From NCBI RefSeq assembly GCF_907164915.1, contig NC_061866.1:53069113-53133112 (forward strand): a stretch of DNA of 64,000 nucleotides, in the 5' to 3' direction. Numbering within the stretch: position 1 is the stretch's first letter; each line of letters starts with the position of its first letter. This document shows positions 50,601-64,000 of this stretch, one piece after another. The notes beneath the pieces were generated by a model. The model was not told where the DNA came from. It was given only the letters and a program-made list of their open reading frames with translations, and made no database searches. The DNA is from Impatiens glandulifera (Eukaryota > Streptophyta > Magnoliopsida > Ericales > Balsaminaceae). The translations under genes and the position numbers were made by a program.

Positions 50601-52609
50601 TATAAAATTAATATACATTTCAATCAAATTTACAAATTAAAATTTAATTTTAAATTACACTTTTTCATAACAAATTATTTAATATATTAATTATTTTAAA
50701 ATTATTTAGATCTGTAGATTTTTATATTACAACAAGTTTTGATTATTTTTATGGGAGAAAATGTCACATATCTTAAAATGGGTCACTCAGAGTCAAATAT
50801 CTTAATGATTTTGACAATCCAATTAAAAATAAGATTTTTACAAGCCCAAATCATAAGATTTTTTTTTTAAAATTCTAAAAATCACATTTTCAAAAAGATT
50901 AATCCATGATATGGGTAAAATAATGCTTAGATGCAAAGACGTCAAAATCAAAAATTTACGTAAAATCGCTAGGCAGTTGTAAACTCGTAAAATTTAGAGT
51001 TTACTTAAAATCGTAAAAGTTTAGTTTTAAAAAATAATAGTTATATATTATTATTATTTATATATAATTAAGTATTTTATATGTAGCTAATTTTAAAATT
51101 TTATATATTTAAATATAAAATTAATTAAAAAGTAATAATAAATAAATAACACTATAAAAAATTACACTTTAAAAAAATAATTATATTAATTAATTTATTA
51201 AAATAAATAATAACTTTATTTTTAAATTTTTAAATATAAATTTATTTTTTAAATGTAAAATCATATAAAATTGTGAAATCGTAAAATTTTATTCTCGCAA
51301 ATTTAAAATTGTTAGAGATTACCTATTTAAGAGTTTAAATAAAATAAGACGAGACAATTTTAAAAGAGACATTTTTAAAAAGGCTTAGATGAGATATATT
51401 TACTTTGATAAATGTGTATTCTTCTTATCATATCAATGGTCCCCAATTCATGTTATATTTAAGATTATCCATTGTTTCATCTTGACCAATAATAAAGTGT
51501 TAAATGACTTGATGTGTTATGTTTATGCTAATCATGCATTGCCATTATCAATATTAATTTGTGGAGCAGTCCCCAAGTAACACATGTTAATATTAATTTC
51601 TAATCATGCATTGCCATTATCTATACATCATGTCAACTGAATATTATATTATATAGTTCTAACTCATTTCTAATTTAGATTATTATTTTTAATCTATTTA
51701 TGTGGGCTGGAAAAAGAAAAAGCTAAATATAACTTCTTTTGTGGGCTTCTCTTTGTCATCCAAAGCTTAGTTTAAATTACCATCAATACAACAACAATTT
51801 TAAACCCATTTATTTTTTTTAGTCAAATTAGTTTGGAGCTTATTCTGAAATAGTAATTTTTTTATATAAGAATATTCGATTTTTGTTCTCTTTTGTACCA
51901 ATTTTAGTCACTTAATTAATTACTCTTAAAATTATTAAAATTTAAAACTTAAAGGTGTTATAAACGTTATGCATATCATTTTGATCGATACAATTGATTA
52001 CAAAAGAGAACGAATTATATATTTAAATATTTTTATCAAATAACCGAGTAAAGAGTGGAAATATAAACCACTCTAATTACCTAATAACCTAAAGAACTTA
52101 TAATCAAATCGGATAAACTATCATCAACCAATTTTGGAAAAAGATACCACAAATGAAATAAATATGGCAGGATAAATGAACTAAATCAAATTAGTTGGGC
52201 ATAATTTTTATTTAGGGTTTGTTTGAATTAATGATAAATTTGTCCACAATAAATCTAAATATAAAAATATAATTATCATTATCTTAATCTTTAATTTCTC
52301 TAAATTATGTATCTTAATTTTTAAAGACATTCTATCCAAATAAATTTTGATACATACAATAATTAACAATCAAAAATGTTTTAGAAAGATTATAGGTAAT
52401 CGTTTAGAAGAATTTTTTTTGTCAAAACACATAACTTATAATATTTAGTTACCAACATTTAAACTTAAAATACATCAAAACGATTAAAGTTGAGTTTTGG
52501 ATCGTCGGTCGGTTGTTCGTTGGTCCGTTCGTCGTCGGTCCCAGGCGGCATTGATTGATCGACGACCTTTCCTTTTCCAGCTATCTTCTCTTTTTCCGTA
52601 TAAAAAAAA

Positions 52610-52862
52610 TATAAGATTTTACCAAATGCACGAGTGGCGGGAGCCTTAAAAACATGTCTGTCGTTCTGTCTGTCAATGGGCGCCACAGGACCACTTCCTT
52701 TGCACGTGCGCACCCATGACCCACCCACCACACACACCAACAAGAAAAAGACAACATTCATAATTTGTTTTCCTCTTCCACAACAAACCAAAAGTACTCA
52801 CAACAATCAAATATAATTTTCATTTCTCTCTAGTACATTTTACCATATCACCCAAATATTAA
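52610..52862. other. Conserved island 1, copy B
   Basis: Partner of 41270-41520. The minus-strand frame is longer here (52791-52465) because a B-specific segment follows. An additional GC-richer stretch (52480-52600, with GGTCGGTTGTTCGTTGG) has no counterpart in copy A. Confidence 0.5.
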
Positions 52863-55800
52863 ATATAGCCAAATAATATTTTTCATTGCATTTGATCTAA
52901 TTTAATTAAACTAAATAAGTCATAACTAATTATATGTAATGAATTAAGTATGTACTTTCTTACTTGGTAAGAAGGGATCTTTTCAAATAAGTTTGAATAT
53001 AAGAAAGTATTTATTATATATATATATATATAATATTTAATTGGTTGGTTAATTAGTAGGTTTAGTATGATTGGGCTTCTATTGCTATATGCACCTCTCT
53101 CTCTCTCTCATTATTCTCTTCCATTTTTATTATAACTAAAAATTGCATCTATGCATTAACTATTTAATTTAATTTAATTTATCAGATCCAGTAACTAATT
53201 ATTATTAGATTTTTTTCAAATGTTAATTGACGTGTTATTGAAATGATGAAGATGGTTATATTTATTCAAAAATAATAATAATAGAATTTACAAACTTTGA
53301 AATTAACCAATATAAATTTCCACCTTGCATCTTAACTAAATGTTTAAGAATCATTAACCAATATAAATTTTATAAATTTATTTATGAAATGTGAGACATC
53401 TACCAGCTAAAGATGGATGGCAGTAGTACTTACATGAAATGATTTTTTTTTTTTAATTTGTTAACTTTTAAATAAAATAGAAGTTTTTTATTATTGTTAA
53501 CTTTTAATAAGCTAGTATATTTATGTTTCCATTTACATGAAATAATTGTTAACTTTTATATTTTTTTAGTTAGTCTTACATATACAGTTTTTTAATAATC
53601 TTTATTGTTAATTAACATTATTCATTAATAATTAATTTACTTTAAAATTTATTTTTTATTGTTAAAATAAATGACAACTTATAATGACAGGATAATAAAA
53701 TATGACTTAATTAGTAAAAACGTCTTACTTAAAATAATAAAAATAAATAAAATCTTTTAGCCCAGATTTGTGATTCTCAATGCATAATGATTTAGTGAAT
53801 TTCTACTGACCCTATCCATCCGTGATTGAATATTTTTTACCTGATTGTTGTTTAGCTCGTAAATTGTTGACCGTATGGTGTTGTTGAGGAAAAAAAGAAT
53901 TATTTTAATATTTTTAAAATTTATTATTATTTTTGAAATATATTTTAAATTATATACTAGGGCCTAAGAAATTGAATATATTTCAAATTAAACTGTTATT
54001 TTTAGTATTTTTTTTTATCAATTTCTTTTATATAAATATTTGATTTTAAAATTTGTGTCTAGTCGTGTCTATATATTATGTCAATCGTATCGTGTTATCG
54101 TGCCGAGATATAAAAAAGTAACACGGTTATGATCTCCCACCGTACATGTGACCGGTTAACATGTTGTGGTGACTTATTTCGTGTCATTTAGTGCTTTAAT
54201 AAAATAGTGTCAAACTTAATTTACTATTGTTGTAACTTATGTTTGAGAATAGTATCTCGTAATCTAATCCATTCTCTTGTGCAAACTATTCTATGCAAAT
54301 CATATCATCAAAATCTTCTCAATTATTCTGTTTTCAAAATCTCAAACTCTTTTATAATATTTTTTTTTTTGTCTTTTATTAAAAAATATATATATGAAAA
54401 AAATTACTTTTCTAATTTTTTTTTTATAAAAATAAAAAAATATATCATTAAAAGGACATCTCTTATTTTTTTTATATATTTTTATTTTATTTTATTTTAT
54501 TTGAGTTATTTGGAAATAATTTAGATTATAAATAAAAAAAATATTCATTTAAAATCTTATTTGTTAAAAAAATTTATTATATATATATATATATATTTTT
54601 TTTATTTAAGTTAAATTATTAAAAAAATGTTCAATATTTATACTTTATAAAAAGTATAATAGAGTATTTTTGTTTTAAGAGTGTCTTTAAATTAATATTG
54701 TAAAATTCTGATAATTTTTATGATAATTTAATTGATAAATTAATATTTAAAAATGAATAAAATTATTTTTAAAAAACAAATATTAATGATACAGTTTTTA
54801 AGGGTTTTTATTTGTAATTTGTGCATGACAAGGTTAACCGAACATTATTGTTTTTTTCCGTTTTCTGTAAAAATTAAATAAGAGTCGGATCATATAAATT
54901 AATGCATTTTGGGGGAAACATTTCTATAGTTATAAATGACCAAAATTGCCATGCATGTTTCATATCCCACGTGTGTAGGGACTATGCATGCTTGGCGCTT
55001 GTTTGTTCTGTGTTTCTAACTTAACATGCTTGTATTATATATACAGAGTTATAAAATATTAAATCTAAATTTTTAACTAGTTTGATTTAATTCTCATTGG
55101 TTATTAAAATGTCCATATATTACATTCTTATAAAATATTTATGAGTAACATATTATAGTGTTTGACCATCACTTTAATTTATAATTATAGATTTTTAAGT
55201 GTGATTATTGTTTAATGTAAAGGTATATTATTTGTTTATTCAAATATAATCAAACTAATCATAACTCTTAAGAAGATTACTTTGAGTTTGTTTGAACGCA
55301 AAAAACTAATATAATTTCTAATTGTGATGATCTTCACTCTAACTTAATACGTTTTATGTAACACTCTTAATAATTTAATTATCTAAGTCGGTTTCGTTAT
55401 TTGATATTATTTATATAAAAAAAACATATTATATATCATTTTAATGTATTAATTAAAATATTTTAATTTATTTTTACAAAACTTAAATTTGAAATACAAT
55501 TAAATATAATAATATAACCTAAATAATCTAAAATAAATCACCTTTTCATTAAACTCATTTTTTTAAAAATTACTCAAAATATCAAACAAGTTTTTTGTGT
55601 ACTTAGGTCATTTATTACTATTTTTTAAAATGACTAACCCTTTCTCTAACTTAGATACTCATTCAAACAAATAGTTAAAATTATGACATTAATTCCTAAG
55701 TTTAAAAAAAATCTCAATAGATTAACATCAGAGTAAAAGAAACTGTAAATTGGAAACAAAGAAGACCATATATTCAACACGGATCTTGAAACTCTTCAAT

Positions 55801-56037
55801 GTGATAATCTTTATTTATTTATTTTATATAAATTGAAAATAATTAAATTGTAAGATTTGATTTATTTATGCCTACTTGAAGATACCAATTAAGAATTTTT
55901 TTCTTAAAATATACAAAATTAAATAAATGTTTTTTCATATACTATTAAAATTAAATTAAGAATACCTCAAGTTAATCCAACTAAATTAGTTCCTCAAATA
56001 AAAAAAGTTGACAATTTATATATATATTTATATATCA

Positions 56038-56318
56038 GTAAAGATTTTGTTAATATAAATTTTAATTGAGAGATGTATATACATTTTTCTGTATTAACCT
56101 TATTCTAAAAATACGAAAATAATTTTAAGTGTTGAAAGGGTTAGTACCGAGAGATGTATATAAATTTTTCGGTATTAACCTAATTTCAAAAACACGAAAA
56201 TAATTCAGAGCTCACTACCGAGAGATGTATATAAATTTTCCGACATTAAATTATACCGACATATATATAGGTTAATACGGAACGTTTTTATACCATTTTT
56301 TCACTAGTGACAGTAAAA
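56038..56318 (-). mobile_element. CACTA-like insertion fragment, copy B only
   Basis: Interrupts a stretch that is continuous in copy A (about 44910-44930). On the minus strand its end reads CACTAGTGAAAAAATGG, typical of CACTA termini. Inside are repeated blocks ACCGAGAGATGTATATAAAT and TTTCGGTATTAACCTAAT, resembling subterminal repeats. The opposite terminus is not evident, so it is truncated or degenerate. Confidence 0.55.
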
Positions 56319-57709
56319 ATTGTATCTTTAATTCTTACTTAAAAAAATACTTTAATTTATAAAATATATCTTTAAACTAGTAACCAAATTTTTAATATAA
56401 TGAGTAAGGTGAGTTGCCTAGGTCCACCACCTACTCTAACCGGGTCTTGTAAAAAAATCAACTCTCTGCACGGTTATAACACGTAACCTTGTTTAAGGTT
56501 TAACTAAATAGGTTATTTTGGTCCTGATGAGAAATGAGAATGACCTAGAAACTTATTAGTATTTTTTTCTCTATTATTTTAATCTTATTTAAATAAATGT
56601 AAGTAAACTTCTTACAAACATTACTTTCTCATTATAAAATAGTATAGATACAAGTTGATATATAAACTATACCAAGTACTTTTTTGTTTTTTTTTATAGT
56701 TAAGGTTTAAAATATGAAATTATTTTTAATTTCATATTATTTTAAAATATTCTTTTTTATCATTTTATCCAAACAACTAACCTTCTTTTACATCAAATTA
56801 AGGTGATTTTTCAAATATCTTCATATCAATCAAAGCATAGTAAGAAATAGTAAAAGAAAAAATCAAAGTTGATTGATTATTTTTAATTAAAATGTAAATT
56901 AAAACAAAATTCTTGTATAATGAAACAATACTTAATTTCTGGTGGAGACCACACATGATAAGTATCATAGTTTTGGGCCTTAGTGATCATTTTCTCATTG
57001 ATCATGTCAATCTCTTACTTTAATATGTAAATTTCTTTCTTAAATATTCTTTTTGTTTCCATTGTAAATTTCTTCCTCTACTACATTTTTTTCTTTCAAA
57101 GTATATATCTTGTTATTCCATTATTGAACTTTACAATCTTCTATACTTTATTTGTCTTATATAATTAGTTTATTGTTCAATAAAAGTGTCAGCTTTCTTA
57201 AATTTTTTTTTTATATTGTAAATATGTATTACCATATAAAGTTATTAAAAGTTAGATTATTGAGTAAATATATTTAAAAAAATATCAGTGTGTTATAAGA
57301 AAAAATAATTTTTTGATTATATGAAAAAAAATTATGGATTAACCTTAATAGATTGTTATTATTACCAAATCGAAAAAGAGAACACGATTATTCAAATAAT
57401 TCAAACGGAATAAATCCTAAGAGTTTGTTAATTTAATAATTTATCAATCTCATTCAATTTATCAACTAATAAATTAAAATGTTCTTATTTTAATTATATA
57501 AAATTATAATGATTCAAATTATTAAAAACTAATTAACAATTTCTTTTAATCTCAAATAACACAACCTCAAACAAGCTCTAAGATTGAAGTTCTGCACACG
57601 TAGTACAGACTACAGACATGGTGTTCTTTTCGATCAAATCAATACATAATTGTTTTATATAAAAATTGAAAAGTTAAAAAAATTGTATAATTATTTTTGT
57701 AATGTGATG

Positions 57710-58010
57710 GATAGGTAATAAAAAGAAGTGGGGTCAAGTGAGTAGTGATGGGGCTGGGCGCATGCATGGTGCGTATGAGAGTGAAGAGTCAAATGCAATA
57801 AATAAAGAAGACGAATTAATTACTGTTTGGTCCAAACTGACACCATCCTCGTGCTGTCTTGGACCTTGTGCCCCTTTCAGACCAGATTTCCGCACACTTG
57901 TTTGTTTTTTTCTTAAACATAAATATATACATACATACAGGTGTTCGGCTGTTTTCTTTTCAATTCCAAGGTTTTGTTCGATTTTGAATTGTTCAAATAA
58001 TTTAAAAAAT
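57710..58010. other. Conserved island 2, copy B
   Basis: Partner of 47390-47680, with the same hairpin at 57829-57865. Just upstream, 57583-57650 carries a copy-B-only stretch (GCACACGTAGTACAGACTAC) absent from copy A. Confidence 0.45.
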
Positions 58011-60247
58011 ATATATAATGAAAAGGGTTGAAAAAATTGCAAATGCAGAACGAATTTTGATTATATATTTTTGTTTTTTTATCTTATTAATTAAATTATT
58101 GTATAAATTTGAGCTTATAAGCTCAATCAAACTAAGGAATAGTTAAATAAGTTAATAATTACCCTAAATCCTCTGTCCATTCAGCTTAAATGTTTTTATC
58201 CTCTTGTCACATTTGTAGATGTTAGGGCACGGGTGGACTTTAACCTACCAAAAAGAAATAAAAAATAATAATTCTAAGGTAAAATGTTATATAATTTCCT
58301 TTTTTAAATTTAATTTATTATTTACTTATTTAATTATTAAAAATGACAAACTCAAATACTCATATGGAACTTACCAAATACCCATATGCAACTTACCAAC
58401 TCTATTGATAATGCTTTCCAGTTCAAATACAATGTTGAGTCTAGCTAGCTAGATAGCATAGTGTGACAATAAAAACAGAGCCCATGACAAATGAATTAAC
58501 ATAAAATTCTAGCTCATCTGTCCTAGCTAGGTTCATCCTAAAATAAAATAGAAAAATAATATTTATTTGTAGGTCAAAGAAAGCTGCATGCAAATTTAAT
58601 TAATTATATACGTGGCTAAATTAGTTATGTTTTGGACCACACATTAATATCGTGATGAGTTGTTGTGATTAGATCTGAGTGCATGCCAAATTAAAGTGGG
58701 CATTCATGAATCATCATGCATGTGATTATTGGTGTGACCTAACCAAGGATTATGTATTCTAGCCTAGGTAAACCATACATTTTACTCATAACTAGATTTA
58801 TGTTAACATGCTTTTAGACATACTAATTAATAACTCGTATGTGTTTGTTTCATTTAATTTACATGCATAACTTTTAAATTATAGAATTGATAATATAAAG
58901 TATAAGATGAGAGATCCTGATCATATGAGAATACACTGCCACTCTAGATGATTCTCAACTATTTATAATTCACGGAAAATATAGTAGTTAAGATCAACTC
59001 TATTAACTTTTTGATTTATTGAGCTTATTTAAATAAATTAAAATTGTATTTAAGTATTTCTACCAAAAAAAAGTCTCAATATTCTTAAAATCATTATTAC
59101 TCATTACTTTTTAAACCTCCAACCAGGCTTTTTAGAAAATTTCAATCCGAACAAGATAAGTTTTATTTATATTTATTTATTATTTAAATAGCAATTGAAA
59201 CCAAAGCAAAACAAAACAAAACTAAGGAATCAAATAATATATTTATAAGCAGTCTAAAGAGATGTAATTTGTTTTCTTTCTTTTATTTTCGAAAAGCCTG
59301 GATTCCCTAATATATTTGCTTCAAAGAAAAAGAAAAGAATAACATCTTAGTGGATATTGGAATCTCATGTAAGATTGAGACGAAACGTTTTCGGATTGAT
59401 TAAGAAAGAAAGGTAGAAAATGATCTTATACATTTTCTAAAGTAAAGTTCCCCGCACCAACTTGCATGGTCCAAATGTAAGCTTTTAAATCGATCAAAAC
59501 TGTCTAATCGCGACCCTGTTTCGAACCGAAAAATATTTAATTCATCGGATATATAATTTTGTTATAATAAAAATGATATAAGATCTATCTAAATAATAGA
59601 ATTAATCTTATTTTTTTTTTTATAAATTAATGTAAAACTTGATTTTTTTTATTTATTTAATAAGAGAATTATTTGAAATTATTATTATGCTATTGTTTTA
59701 GTAGCTGATTTTATTTGATTAATTATTGTAAAATTAATTTTCTTCAAATATGAGTCATTTGATATATATATATATAATTGAATATCTAAAAAATTATCAA
59801 AATCTAATATAACATAACATATAATCTTGGTACCTTAAAACTAACTTAGTAGAACAGAATTTGAATTTATAAAAAAAAAATAGATTAAATCGATATACAA
59901 TTACTTCATTTCTTATTATGTGCGGTTAAATCAGAGAAAACATTAAAAATACCTGATTTAAAAGGTATAGTTGATTAGGTGGTTGTTAAAAGTAACTAAC
60001 AAATAAATCACCTCATTTAATATTTTTTAAATTAAAAAAAAAAACATCTTTATAAACTAAAGATTCATAGGACTGTTTATGAAAAGAGTTTTTTTGGTTT
60101 TACTTGAATTTTATCTTAAAAACTCTTGTTTGGTAAAAATTAAAAAAAAATTGGTTTTTAAAATTTGAAGACTAATTTACCTTTTGACTTTAGAGTATAT
60201 GGTGTAGGTGAGAGAATGATGGTTTAGAGAAAGAATATAAAATTATA

Positions 60248-60511
60248 GGCCTGGTTCTCTTTGAGTTATTTGAAAAACCCAAACAAAATAAATTTTCCAA
60301 TCAATCACTTCTCAACAATCACATCATTCATTTTATTAATCAAAATACTAAAATACCATCTATTTTAAATTATTATTTTTTATTTTATTTATATATATAA
60401 ATACCTTTAAGTCATTTTACCAAAAATAATCATCACTTTCTCAAAATCATCACCAATCATTATTATTTTCTTCCTCTAGGTTTTTTAAAAAACCTCAATC
60501 CGAACAAGCCC
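60248..60511 (-). mobile_element. Tourist-like MITE (inverted relative to the next)
   Basis: About 264 bp. Read on the minus strand it starts GGGCTTGTTCGGATTGAGG and ends CAAAGAGAACCAGGCC, collinear with the element at 60594-60844. The presumed target repeat (ATA) is weak. Confidence 0.75.
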
Positions 60512-60593
60512 ATAAAGTAGTTTTGATATTTAAATGATAAAATTATTTGATTTAATAGTTGATAAGATATTTGAGTTTTGGGATAAAAGTTAA

Positions 60594-60844
60594 GGCCTTG
60601 TTCGGATTGGGGTTATTTAAATAACTTAGAGAGAGAAAAATATAATAATGATTGATGATTATGAGGAAGTGAGGGTTATTTTTGGTAAAAAAACTTAAAG
60701 GGTATTGATTTATATAAATAAAATATAAAATAATAATTTTAAATGGAAGGTATTTTAGTATTTTAGTTAATGAAATGAGTGATGTGATTGATTGAAAAAT
60801 TGGTTTGGTATAAGTTATTTAAAAAACTTAAAAAGAACGAGGCC
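60594..60844 (+). mobile_element. Tourist-like (PIF/Harbinger) MITE
   Basis: Starts GGCCTTGTTCGGATTGGGG and ends AAAAAGAACGAGGCC. The flanking TAA on both sides is a 3-bp target duplication as expected for PIF/Harbinger elements. Length is about 251 bp with no coding capacity. Confidence 0.8.
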
Positions 60845-61499
60845 TAAGTTTAAAAATCCTTTATCAAACAACTAATAAAATCTACTTAAAACAAACCACG
60901 GGAGAGAAATGAGACGGTCAAAGAAAGACAGGAGACGCACGTGAGCATGGTCTGGTCTTGCTGATAAAAAAAATCCTTCTTCCTCCAAATATGAACTCCG
61001 ATCGATGACGCTTTTACCCCTTACGTCACTTCTCTCCCAACCCCCGTACACTTTCATTCCTCATTATTTATTATTATTTACCCACGTTCAATTTTATTTT
61101 ATCACAACAGTAAAAAAAAAAAGGATTATTTCAGAGTAATCAATATGTAATTAGTAATTAAGAAATCTTGTTGGATCAGGATTAGAAAACTGACAGCAAC
61201 AGATCAAAACTATAATCTATCAAGGACTTGTTTGTTTTAAGATATTAAAATATTTTGTGTTAATCATTAGAATATATGATATCAAACAAGGCCTAAAGAA
61301 GTGTATCTATCTATCTATCTATGTGAAGATCAGGGTTGGATCTGCACCTCTAGTACTTCATAGAGATACTAGACCCCTAGATCCTAGGCTAGCATTTCCT
61401 TGGTGAAGTTCATAATTAATTTTAATTAACCCAAGAATAATAAATATAATAAAAATTAAAGCTTAATAATTCCATTAATCCATCCATCCATCCATTCCC

Positions 61500-61525
61500 C
61501 ATTATATATATATATATATGCAGGC
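61500..61525 (+). promoter_or_regulatory. TATA-type region upstream of CYP724
   Basis: A TATATATATA run about 135-155 bp upstream of the start ATG, followed by GCAGGCCAGTCAGTC. It could act as the core promoter; the tract is also simply a microsatellite. Confidence 0.35.
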
Positions 61526-61654
61526 CAGTCAGTCTAGGATATGAAGTTTGTACTACTTATGCAATTCTTCTTCTCTTATCTTTAGAGTGAGAAAGAATCC
61601 TCCATTAATCATAGTTTAATTTAGAGCTTAGAAAGAAGGTCTAGGAGGAAGAAG

Positions 61655-63993
<2,339 letters not shown>

Positions 63994-64000
63994 ACCAAAC

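Larger units (their letters stand above)
48836..59155. repeat. Copy B of the ~10.4-kb tandem segmental duplication
   Basis: Copy B begins GGAGAACTCTGTAACTAAAAAG at 48837 and ends near CAGGCTTTTTAGAAAATTTC and CAATCCGAACA (about 59125-59153). It is collinear with copy A apart from specific gains: extra AT-repeat units at about 49500-50700, a segment at about 51800-52600, and a CACTA-like insertion at about 56038-56318. Like copy A it lacks a recognisable gene; open frames are short and sit in the conserved islands. Confidence 0.85.
59156..61654. other. Intergenic region between duplication and CYP724
   Basis: Single-copy AT-rich DNA with two inverted MITEs (listed separately). A GC-richer patch at about 60895-61060 contains CGCACGTGAGC and TTACGTCAC (bZIP-type ACGT cores) and may belong to the P450 promoter. 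Short CTAT and CATC microsatellites lie near 61305 and 61485. No gene is recognised. Confidence 0.5.

Noticed and set aside
57734..58042. Overlapping frames of about 100 codons on both strands in island 2
   Set aside because: Composition is that of random frames in a GC-richer patch, and copy A has different lengths and ends for the same frames.
60872..61057. 61-codon minus-strand frame
   Set aside because: It lies in a GC-richer patch with ACGT-type motifs and matches no family. More likely promoter sequence.

Overview
This is a nuclear plant genome window, almost certainly from a eudicot. The coding regions carry canonical GT-AG introns. The gene set is typical of land plants (LRR receptor kinase, AGC-VIII kinase, CASP-like protein, GARP factor, brassinosteroid-type P450). 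The intergenic DNA is extremely AT-rich and full of MITE and MULE remnants. I cannot name the species from sequence alone.

Layout, left to right. (1) 1-5.3 kb: an LRR-XI-type receptor kinase (+), cut by the left window edge, convergent with an intronless WAG-type AGC kinase (-). (2) 5.3-16 kb: no intact host gene. It holds a decayed Mutator-like element (about 7824-11114). From its left end the element encodes a FAR1-like DNA-binding fragment, and from its right end a Ulp1-protease pseudogene; the two face each other, and both have satellite-filled introns. (3) 16-24 kb: ERO1 thiol oxidase (+, 9 coding exons) convergent with a kinesin-14 (-, 15 coding exons). (4) 25.8-34.3 kb: three minus-strand genes, a CASP-like group 2 protein, mitochondrial EF-Ts and a GARP/G2-like transcription factor. 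(5) 37-38.3 kb: RABB1c small GTPase (-). (6) 38.4-59.2 kb: about 20 kb without a recognisable gene. It consists mainly of two diverged tandem copies of a 10-kb segment whose left edge lies directly upstream of RABB1c. Within the AT-rich background a few GC-richer islands are strongly conserved between the copies. (7) 59.2-64 kb: two inverted Tourist-like MITEs, then a complete CYP724-type cytochrome P450 (+, 9 exons).

I rebuilt the multi-exon genes by joining exons at splice sites that keep the reading frame and restore family motifs. Coding lengths obtained: ERO1 467 aa, kinesin 926 aa, CASP-like 206 aa, EF-Ts 392 aa, GARP 329 aa, RABB1c 211 aa, CYP724 491 aa. The genes do not form one pathway. 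Themes are receptor and auxin-transport signalling (RLK, WAG), ER oxidative folding and ER-Golgi traffic (ERO1, RABB1c), microtubule motors, mitochondrial translation and brassinosteroid synthesis.

The most unusual parts are the two-gene MULE with mirrored satellite arms, the triplicated site-II promoter repeat of the mitochondrial EF-Ts gene, its GC-AG intron, and the 10-kb gene-poor tandem duplication with conserved islands.
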